Assembly: GCA_027459365.1 (NCBI GenBank)
Contig: DAIDIM010000132.1
Coordinates: 1 to 13,054, forward strand
Source of the DNA: Chlamydiota bacterium
Lineage (GTDB): Bacteria > Chlamydiota > Chlamydiia > Chlamydiales > SM23-39
DNA: 13,054 nucleotides
Direction: 5' to 3'
The position numbers and the translations under genes are program-made. Positions 7,068 to 13,054 of this stretch are shown here, piece by piece. The notes under the pieces were generated by a model that did no database searches, was not told the origin of the DNA, and saw only the letters and a list, made by a program, of their open reading frames with translations. Position 1 is the first letter of the stretch; each line of letters starts with the position of its first letter.

Positions 7068-7505
7068 TTAGTCACGGTTTTTGTTTAACATGAAATTGAT
7101 GATGCGCGAACTGACGCCTGCATCCCTTAATCTTCGTACTTGAGCCTGTGTTAAGTTGTAAATTGTTTGCTTTTCTGAGATATAGGTAATGATCGTATCA
7201 TCACTCACTCCAGCCTGACTCAATTTAATGATGTCATTGATTGTCAGCGACTCATTGTGATCCATTCTGTCCAATGTACGTGGGCTGCTGTGTTGCATAA
7301 TTTTGCGATCTTGTTCATCGAGAACAACACCGATCACAGTGCCAGTTACAAGGCCGATTGCACTTCCAACTAAAGCGCCCCCTTGACCCCATTTCAAACC
7401 CCCAATTGTGCCGCCAACTGTTGTGCCAGAAATAAGTCCTGTTCCGTAATTGCTCGCACAACCAGTCAGAAGAGCGAGCGTACAAAGAATTGTAAATAGT
7501 CTCAT
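7068..7505 (-). CDS. Small lipoprotein with glycine-zipper segment and duplicated C-terminal motif
   Basis: This 145-residue protein begins with a lipoprotein signal peptide whose lipobox LLTGC makes Cys16 the lipidated residue. Residues about 21-62 are a glycine-rich hydrophobic stretch with regular Gly spacing (GGTIGGLKWGQGGALVGSAIG), typical of glycine-zipper membrane-inserting segments. Two copies of a 23-residue helical motif follow: LTINDIIKLSQAGVSDDTI at 87-109 and LTQAQVRRLRDAGVSSRII at 118-140. Both centre on AGVS. AGGT six bases before the ATG supports the start. It is probably anchored to the inner leaflet of the outer membrane or to the inner membrane. The function is unknown; similar short lipoproteins are common in Gram-negative envelopes. 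It is likely cotranscribed with the two-TM TPR gene. Confidence 0.78.
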   Translation of the reverse strand: MRLFTILCTLALLTGCASNYGTGLISGTTVGGTIGGLKWGQGGALVGSAIGLVTGTVIGVVLDEQDRKIMQHSSPRTLDRMDHNESLTINDIIKLSQAGVSDDTIITYISEKQTIYNLTQAQVRRLRDAGVSSRIINFMLNKNRD

Positions 7506-7563
7506 CTGATTACCTATAACTCTTACTTATTCGATTGCCCAATTATTTGGAAGGTTTCATTTT

Positions 7564-7732
7564 AACTCGACTTATGTCTTTTTTTGCTGGCATCTCCGGT
7601 GAGAGCGTCCGCGCTTTTATTATTTTTTTGCTCGTCAATAGGGTCGTTGCAGCTATTGACGAGCAAAAAAATAATAAAATCATCGAACGCCTCCCTCGGA
7701 TCTGCCTACCAAAAAACGACATAAGTCGAGTT
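7564..7732. repeat. 169-base long imperfect palindrome, MITE-like
   Basis: The outer arms AACTCGACTTATGTC (7564-7578) and its exact complement (7718-7732) match over 15 bases. The inner arms, 7615-7641 and 7653-7679, match over 27 bases with an 11-base loop, and the bridges between them are partly complementary too. The whole could fold into one hairpin of about 80 base pairs. Its ends differ from those of the 164-base element, so it is a separate family. It is not a standard intrinsic terminator, because on either strand the 3' inner arm ends in an A-rich rather than a U-rich run. It fills much of the 311-base gap 7506-7816, which holds no credible gene. Transposition is inferred from structure only. 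Confidence 0.8.
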
Positions 7733-7767
7733 TAAGGAGCCATTCCCGATGTGCCTCTTCGACGATA

Positions 7768-7812
7768 TTCGAAAATATCCCAAATCTCCTCGAAGAATTC
7801 ACACAGAGAATG
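7768..7812 (-). repeat. 45-base dispersed repeat, copy B, immediately after secDF
   Basis: This is the partner of 19-63 (43/45 identical). In the secDF sense it starts four bases after the TAA stop. Just beyond the match it completes a 6-base-pair hairpin with a UUCG loop (GATATT TTCG AATATC, 7765-7780) that copy A lacks. It may mark or process the secDF transcript end, or be a neutral repeat. Confidence 0.75.
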
Positions 7813-7816
7813 TCTC

Positions 7817-10800
7817 TTAAGAATAAATTAATGCATCTTCCTTTTTATGGAATGAGAGCATCAGAGGAGCCGCAATGAACCATGAAGAGAGCGTTCCAAA
7901 GACGACACCGATCGTCATTACAAGGGCAAATCCGAAAATAGAAGAGCCTCCAAGGATGAGAAGGGCAAGTAAGACAAGCAATGTAGTACCCGATGTAATG
8001 AGGGTTCGACTCAGTGTAAAATTGAGGGCATGATTGACTGTCTCTTTGAGATTTCTTCGTGGCATCAAGCGCATTTCTTCTCGGATACGGTCAAAAATAA
8101 TGATGGTGTCGTTCAATGAATAGCCGACAGCAGTCATCAAAGCCGCAATTGTTATCAAATCAATTTGGATGGGGATCCCAAAATAGGCGAGGATTCCCAT
8201 GATCGCAAGTGTAATTAAGACGTCATGAATTAAACAGATGCTCGCTGCCGCTGCAAATGGATAGACAAATCGGAATGCCAAATAGATAAAAATGCCGATG
8301 AATGCGAGAAGGAACCCAAAAAAGGCCTGATTCTTCATTGTATCAGACATTTGACCACTGACCGAAGTCCAATGTGAATGGAGCTTTGAAAGGGTATTCG
8401 GATGAATGGATAGGCCCCCGTCTTGTACTGCATTGACAAGCCATGAGAGGCGGGGATTTTTTTTGTAGCTTGAATTTCCCTCTGCTTCCACTTCGAGTGG
8501 CATTTGATAAAAAGGTTTCCCTTTTTGCTCCATATTTTGACTCAAGAAAATACGGAGTTGATTTGTCGGATTCATCTCTTGGACAACAAAATCTTTACTT
8601 TCAGCCCCCCCTTTTAAGAAGGCATCTTTTACCCTTTGCCCATAGTTGGCATATTTTGGTTCCACTTCTAAATAGAGGGAATATCCGCCTGTAAAATCAA
8701 GTCCTAAAATCGAAGAAGATTGGACAAAAAGAAGTCCTATTCCAGAAATGATAATGACAGCGGTTGTCGCATAAGCAAGCTTTGTCCTTTTCAAGAAATC
8801 AAAGCTTGTTTTACGCAACCAGTTTGCCATATTAAGCAACGTATGCTTTGGATTTTGTGCCCATTTTGTGAAATAAAAACGGGTCATAAATAAAGCTGTA
8901 AACATGGAAGAGGTAATTCCAATGATTAGGTTCATAGCAAAGCTTTTTGTGGGGCCTGCATCAAAATTCAATAATATGAGTGCAGCAATAATGGTTGTGA
9001 TATTTGAGTCGACTATTGCGCTAAAGGCTTTACTGTAGCCTGTCTGAATGGCGCTTCCAATTCTTCCAGAAATTGCAAATTCTTCCTTAATTCTCTCAAA
9101 CACTAAAACGTTGGCATCAATAGACATCCCGACTGTTAAGATAATTCCTGCAATACCAGCGAGAGTTAAAGTCGCGCCTAAGTTTTGCAATACAGCCCAT
9201 AGAATCAAGAGATTGAAAATCACCGCAATCGATGCGACCATTCCTGCGAATCGATAGTAGGCGATCATACAACCGATGACGAGAATCAAAGCCACAACTG
9301 TTGCTAGGATCCCTTGATCTCTGTCTTTAGTGCCTAGCTCTGGACTTACATTCTTTTCAGATAAAATATGAGGTGTAAAGGTGAGAGATCCTGCCTTCAA
9401 ATCGGAGCAGAGACGTTGCACTTCGCTTTGAGAGAAGTTTCCAGTAATCGAGGCATTCTCTTTCAAGGTAGATTCTAAATTGGGAGAGCTGATGACAAGG
9501 TCATTCAAAACAACAGCCATACGCCATCCTGACCCACGTGAATAAACTTCGCTTGGAGTTCCTAAAATATTTTCTTTTGAATAGCGCGAAGTCCAAGATT
9601 GGATTGCATTTTGAGCAGATTTAGCAATCTGAAAGCTTAAATAGTTCCCTTTTTGCGGATCATAAGAGGAGTAGATATTTTCTAAGTCAGATCCAAGTAA
9701 TGTATGGTTATTGAAAACAATCATGAGAGGATGCGTTGCATGCCAATCGGATGGAGAAGAGCCTTTGTGAATCACAATTCTTGAAAAGGTATCATCTATA
9801 GTATTATCGGATTGGTCTGTCGATGCTATCTTTAAACCATTCTCCTTTAAAGTCTTAGCATCGTCATTTGACATAGCAAGATGCTTTCTCGCTAACTCAT
9901 TGACGCTTTTAGAATCTGTTTTTCCTGTAAAAACGGCCTCATCCCACACATTCTGCAAGAAGTGATGAGCCACCTCTCCAAGTCTTGGACTGAAGTGAGA
10001 AAATTTCTCATTCACAATATGAAATGCCATGGTAGAAGCTTTGATGAGCTCAGATGCAGAGAGATCTTGAGAGCCTGGAAAATCAAGGACAACGTGCTGA
10101 CCTGCTTGTCTAATGGACACCTCAGAAAGGCCGAGCTTATTGACTCGATTGCGGAGTTCGGAAATTCCCTGCTTGATGTCGCTATCTGCAACAACCCCTT
10201 TTTGATGGCTATCTAGGAGCTCAATTTCGACGGTTTTTCCGCCTGATAAATCAAGGCCCCAACGGATCACTTTATTCTCATCGCCTCTCCACATTTTTCG
10301 GAAGGTGAGGAGAAAATTATTCCACAAGACATTCCGTGTTGGCTTCGGGATATCAAATCGCACTTTTGGATCGAGATTCACTTTGCAAGCGAGATAACTC
10401 TCCTTCCATTGGATCAATTCTTGATGCAAAGCAGTTTCGATTCTATTGATTGTTCTCGCCCTTTGTTCATAAGTAGATAAGTCCAAAAGAGCATACTTTT
10501 TGCTTCCTAAAATGCGGAAATCTTCCCGAGTGGCAGCCAAAATAGGGGCTGCAAAATTGGATTTCTCAAATTGCAAAATCTCCTCTTTCTCACCTTGGAT
10601 TCTCGTAAAACCCATATGATAGAGTAGTTTATGGAGAGAATGGAGATCGTTACTCAATGCGTTTGCAAGGGGAGTGTCTGCATGTTCTTGGTATGTTTTT
10701 AAAATTCTTTCCAATCCTATTGCCGAAATATAAAGCGAACCGTGATTTCCACAATTCTTGGATGTGAGAGGAGAATAAATCGTGAGACTTAACGATTTAT

Positions 10801-11722
10801 CATCTATTGGAAGACGTTCATACTCATTTGCATCGACAATGGAGATTGTTTGTAAATCTGGATGTTGAGGCTGCCATTTTGTTTTTAAAGTTGTCACAAG
10901 GTTGTGGATTTCAAGATCTGCTAATTTATCCAAATGAAGAATTAAAGATCCTGTGGCATTTGGCAGAGAGTGGAAACTAATTTCATATCCTTCTTCACTT
11001 GCTTGAATTTTTTCATTACATTGTCGGTTAAGTTTAGCAATTTCTTTGACAAGCAAATCATTTGATACAGGGTTATGTGGGAAAAGCTTAATTTTTTCAT
11101 TTTCAAAATCGATGAAAATTTTTGAAAAAACAGAGTTTTTCTCTCCAAAAACAAATTGGGGATCTTGCATCAGCATGGCCTCTAGAGCAAGACTGGATGG
11201 GGGCTCTTTTAAAAGGCTATGCACAATTTGAGCCGTCCGATCTGTAATGATTTTCTGAAATTCCAGGGTCCCTTTTTGATTCCAAGAAAAAAGATCAATA
11301 CTTAGATGGATTGGAATTTGTCTTTGAATGAGAACCGATTTCGGATCGCTATCTGTCGCTGAGAGGATGAGGGCTGCTGGGGTAAATGGAATGCGGGCTC
11401 CTGCTCGAGGGAGTAACTGACGCAAACGGTCTGCATCTTCGTTTTTCAAAAATTGAACACTGACCCATTGAGGATTTTCTGCATCGATAGCGATTTTTTT
11501 AGGATGTACTCCAATGAGTTCGCAATATGATTTCATCCATTGAAGAGTCTCTTCTTCAAGCTGGTTGACTCTTCCTTGAATAGCGAGCGCGATCGCCTCG
11601 CTTTGCTCTTTTGAAATGGGAGCATGTAAAGACTTACTGTAGAAAAAAAGGGTTGGAAGAATGTTATACACAGTGAGAAACATCACTGCCATGATGCAGA
11701 GGAATTGCCATTTACGATTCAT
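7817..11722 (-). CDS. secDF: SecD-SecF fusion, protein translocase accessory subunit
   Basis: SecDF is an RND-type inner-membrane protein that uses the proton gradient to pull secreted proteins through SecYEG. This 1301-residue chain carries both halves. TM1 is at about residues 5-28. A very long periplasmic region follows up to the SecD motif GLDLSGG (Asp491). The second periplasmic part ends near 795. TM2-6 span about 800-960, with GMSIDANVLVFERIKEE at 865-881. The SecF half starts near 972 with a TM helix, has LDFTGG at 1008-1013, and has YSLNDTIIIFDRIREE at 1201-1216. Separate E. coli SecD and SecF total about 940 residues; the extra length is N-terminal and fits the chlamydial type. The start lies back to back with uppS; the ribosome site TTGAG is weak. 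Lipid and protein export genes cluster here. Confidence 0.96.
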   Translation of the reverse strand: MNRKWQFLCIMAVMFLTVYNILPTLFFYSKSLHAPISKEQSEAIALAIQGRVNQLEEETLQWMKSYCELIGVHPKKIAIDAENPQWVSVQFLKNEDADRLRQLLPRAGARIPFTPAALILSATDSDPKSVLIQRQIPIHLSIDLFSWNQKGTLEFQKIITDRTAQIVHSLLKEPPSSLALEAMLMQDPQFVFGEKNSVFSKIFIDFENEKIKLFPHNPVSNDLLVKEIAKLNRQCNEKIQASEEGYEISFHSLPNATGSLILHLDKLADLEIHNLVTTLKTKWQPQHPDLQTISIVDANEYERLPIDDKSLSLTIYSPLTSKNCGNHGSLYISAIGLERILKTYQEHADTPLANALSNDLHSLHKLLYHMGFTRIQGEKEEILQFEKSNFAAPILAATREDFRILGSKKYALLDLSTYEQRARTINRIETALHQELIQWKESYLACKVNLDPKVRFDIPKPTRNVLWNNFLLTFRKMWRGDENKVIRWGLDLSGGKTVEIELLDSHQKGVVADSDIKQGISELRNRVNKLGLSEVSIRQAGQHVVLDFPGSQDLSASELIKASTMAFHIVNEKFSHFSPRLGEVAHHFLQNVWDEAVFTGKTDSKSVNELARKHLAMSNDDAKTLKENGLKIASTDQSDNTIDDTFSRIVIHKGSSPSDWHATHPLMIVFNNHTLLGSDLENIYSSYDPQKGNYLSFQIAKSAQNAIQSWTSRYSKENILGTPSEVYSRGSGWRMAVVLNDLVISSPNLESTLKENASITGNFSQSEVQRLCSDLKAGSLTFTPHILSEKNVSPELGTKDRDQGILATVVALILVIGCMIAYYRFAGMVASIAVIFNLLILWAVLQNLGATLTLAGIAGIILTVGMSIDANVLVFERIKEEFAISGRIGSAIQTGYSKAFSAIVDSNITTIIAALILLNFDAGPTKSFAMNLIIGITSSMFTALFMTRFYFTKWAQNPKHTLLNMANWLRKTSFDFLKRTKLAYATTAVIIISGIGLLFVQSSSILGLDFTGGYSLYLEVEPKYANYGQRVKDAFLKGGAESKDFVVQEMNPTNQLRIFLSQNMEQKGKPFYQMPLEVEAEGNSSYKKNPRLSWLVNAVQDGGLSIHPNTLSKLHSHWTSVSGQMSDTMKNQAFFGFLLAFIGIFIYLAFRFVYPFAAAASICLIHDVLITLAIMGILAYFGIPIQIDLITIAALMTAVGYSLNDTIIIFDRIREEMRLMPRRNLKETVNHALNFTLSRTLITSGTTLLVLLALLILGGSSIFGFALVMTIGVVFGTLSSWFIAAPLMLSFHKKEDALIYS

Positions 11723-11744
11723 AATTGCTCAATTGTTTCTGTAT

Positions 11745-11773
11745 AGAATATTCAAATTGGTTGATCTTGTCCA
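11745..11773 (-). promoter_or_regulatory. Candidate promoter of secDF
   Basis: Read leftward, TGGACA (11768-11773, 5/6 to consensus) is followed after 17 bases by TATTCT (11745-11750, 4/6). Transcription would start near 11738, leaving about 15 bases before the ATG. Its -35 box lies on the same base pairs as the candidate -35 box of the opposite uppS promoter. Confidence 0.45.
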
Positions 11774-11796
11774 TATATCTTACAGTCAGTTATCAT
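11767..11796 (+). promoter_or_regulatory. Candidate promoter of uppS-cdsA, leaderless start possible
   Basis: TTGTCC (11767-11772, 4/6) and TATCAT (11791-11796, 5/6) are 18 bases apart. The -10 box ends six bases before the uppS ATG at 11803, and no Shine-Dalgarno sequence is visible, so transcription would begin at the start codon. Confidence 0.4.
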
Positions 11797-11802
11797 ACAT
11801 CC

Positions 11803-12585
11803 ATGACCGTTCATTCAAATATTTCATTAGATGTAGAGGCAATTTATACGCCGGAGCAATTGTCTTTAATTGAAAAAGTTCCAAAACATATTGCCATTAT
11901 TATGGATGGGAATCGGCGATGGGCAAAACGGGAAGGTCTACCTCCTACAATGGGGCATTGGGAGGGGGCGGAGGTGTTAATTCATGTTGTGCAAGCGGCC
12001 ATCGAACTTGGATGTCAAACTCTGACTGTATACTCTTTTTCGACAGAAAATTGGGAACGATCCCCTGAAGAAATCGAAGATTTAATGAATGTTTTTGAAC
12101 TTTATTTGATTCAAAAGCGAGAAATGATGGTGCGCGAAAGAATTAAACTCGATGCGATAGGCAATCTTTCCCGTTTGCCGCAGAGAGTCAGGGATGCCTT
12201 TGAGGAGACACGGAGGCTGACTCAAAATGGGGATCGGATCAATCTCGTTTTAGCTTTGAATTATGGTGCCCGAGATGAGATTCGAAGAGCTGTTGTCGAA
12301 ATTTTACGAGAAAATGAAAAGAAAAAAATTGAAATTGAGAATATTTCCGAGGAGTTCATTTCGCAAAAATTGGATACCAACCGATGGAGTGATCCCGATT
12401 TATTGATTCGGACGAGTGGTGAATTAAGACTTAGCAATTTTCTGTTATGGCAAATATCGTATACTGAATTATTTTATACAGATGTCCTTTGGCCTGACTT
12501 TTCTTCCCAAAATCTCTTTGAAGCGGCCTTGAGTTTTCAACAACGTAATCGCCGCCGTGGGGGAGGAGATGAAAGATTTAAGTAA
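11803..12585 (+). CDS. uppS: Isoprenyl transferase (undecaprenyl diphosphate synthase)
   Basis: UppS condenses isopentenyl diphosphate units onto farnesyl diphosphate in cis. The product is the C55 lipid that, after dephosphorylation, carries cell-wall and glycan precursors. The 260-residue product has the family's catalytic loop HIAIIMDGNRRWAKREG with Asp35, the segment TVYSFSTENWERSPEEI at about 82-98, and the diphosphate-binding RTSGELRLSNFLLWQ near 200-214. The end QQRNRRRGG is also typical. I placed the start at 11803: the frame is open back to 11725, but that extension (MLNCFCIEYSNWL) overlaps the promoters and would exceed the usual 250 residues. The 3' end overlaps cdsA by 17 bases. 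All key residues are present. Confidence 0.95.
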   Translation: MTVHSNISLDVEAIYTPEQLSLIEKVPKHIAIIMDGNRRWAKREGLPPTMGHWEGAEVLIHVVQAAIELGCQTLTVYSFSTENWERSPEEIEDLMNVFELYLIQKREMMVRERIKLDAIGNLSRLPQRVRDAFEETRRLTQNGDRINLVLALNYGARDEIRRAVVEILRENEKKKIEIENISEEFISQKLDTNRWSDPDLLIRTSGELRLSNFLLWQISYTELFYTDVLWPDFSSQNLFEAALSFQQRNRRRGGGDERFK

Positions 12586-13054
12586 ACGTTTTATCCTATC
12601 TTTAGTTGCGATTCCGGCCCTCATTTGCCTTTTTCTTTTTGCTCACAATCCATGGTTTCAGTACGTGGCCATCTCCGCATTTGCGATCATGACGTGCATT
12701 GCTGTTTGGGAATATGTACAAATGGTCAGAATGGTTGGTGGAAAGCCCAATCTCCCTCTGATCTTATTTTTTACACTATTAGAGGTGATCGCATTTTTTG
12801 CAGCGGCACGTTTCTCGGAATTGGCTTGGGCTCCATTGTTGATTTTTTTCATTGCTTTTCTTTGTATTTGTCTTGTCCATTTTAAGGAAAAAGAAGGTGC
12901 TATCATTGACTTAGCAGCATCCTCATTTGGTCTCATCTATATTGCAGTTCCGATGGGAATGATCTTGAGCATTCTCTATTTTTCTGGATCTCAAGACGGA
13001 AGATGGTGGGTGGCATATCTATTCATTGTCACAAAAATTACCGATGTAGGTGCA
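12569..13054 (+). CDS. cdsA: Phosphatidate cytidylyltransferase (CDP-diglyceride synthase), 3' end outside the window
   Basis: CdsA joins CTP and phosphatidic acid to CDP-diacylglycerol, the branch point for phosphatidylglycerol, cardiolipin and phosphatidylethanolamine, in the inner membrane. The first 162 residues are seen. MKDLSKRFILSLVAIPALI is a standard start for the family. Several hydrophobic helices follow, and KITDVGA at the window edge begins the signature region (K-x-TD-x-GAY) that precedes the catalytic part. The ATG at 12569 overlaps uppS by 17 bases, so the two are coupled. GGGAGGAG lies directly against the ATG, closer than a normal Shine-Dalgarno spacing, so initiation may depend on ribosomes leaving uppS. 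The uppS-cdsA order is common across bacteria and follows secDF closely in Chlamydia. Confidence 0.92.
   Translation, partial: MKDLSKRFILSLVAIPALICLFLFAHNPWFQYVAISAFAIMTCIAVWEYVQMVRMVGGKPNLPLILFFTLLEVIAFFAAARFSELAWAPLLIFFIAFLCICLVHFKEKEGAIIDLAASSFGLIYIAVPMGMILSILYFSGSQDGRWWVAYLFIVTKITDVGA

Noticed and set aside
7615..7679. Classical Rho-independent terminator
   Set aside because: The stem is strong, but on both strands the 3' arm is followed by A-rich rather than U-rich sequence.
7535..7735. Small rightward reading frame (66 residues)
   Set aside because: It lies almost entirely within the long palindrome, has no ribosome site and looks like a by-product of the inverted repeat.
11725..11802. 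26-residue N-terminal extension of UppS
   Set aside because: It covers the divergent promoter region and precedes the normal family start; the ATG at 11803 gives the usual length.
1..13054. tRNA, rRNA, CRISPR array, transposase, phage or restriction-defence genes
   Set aside because: None seen by reading both strands; the repeats present are few, palindromic and not regularly spaced.

Overview
The window looks like chromosomal DNA of a member of the Chlamydiota, probably an environmental (amoeba-associated, Parachlamydiales-like) lineage rather than Chlamydia itself. The evidence is a single-chain SecD-SecF fusion of about 1300 residues with a very long N-terminal region, transcribed divergently from uppS followed by cdsA. 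From memory, this neighbourhood matches that of Chlamydia. The AT-rich, gene-dense layout fits. The genus cannot be fixed from the sequence alone.

Layout. Bases 1-4956 hold a leftward, tightly coupled operon: a secreted TPR protein (starting at 4956), a membrane-anchored von Willebrand A (VWA) protein (16-base overlap) and rsmD, the 16S rRNA guanine-N2 methyltransferase (1-base overlap), which runs off the left edge. A good sigma-70-like promoter precedes the TPR gene. A rightward DMT/EamA-like membrane transporter (5047-5979) diverges from it. It converges on a leftward pair, a lipoprotein and a two-TM TPR protein (7505-6081), and the two transcription units meet at a hairpin repeat. A 311-base gap (7506-7816) holds a long palindrome and a short dispersed repeat. 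Then come leftward secDF (11722-7817), divergent uppS (11803-12585) and overlapping cdsA, cut by the right edge. SecDF serves protein export, UppS makes the C55 lipid carrier precursor and CdsA makes CDP-diacylglycerol, so this end concerns the cell envelope.

The most striking observation is a 164-base palindromic element present twice, inside rsmD (270-433) and inside the TPR gene (3322-3485). Both copies have the same length, the same orientation relative to the gene and the same codon phase. Each adds exactly 54 codons (162 bases plus a shared TA) without breaking the frame, and the two inserted peptides are 38/54 identical. This is the architecture of the Rickettsia palindromic elements, which insert in frame into proteins, but here it lies in an apparently chlamydial genome. 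Three other repeats are present: a 45-base element at the 3' ends of rsmD and secDF, a 169-base intergenic palindrome, and an ACCACAGAG-type inverted repeat between convergent genes. Together they suggest a genome colonised by several small repeat families.
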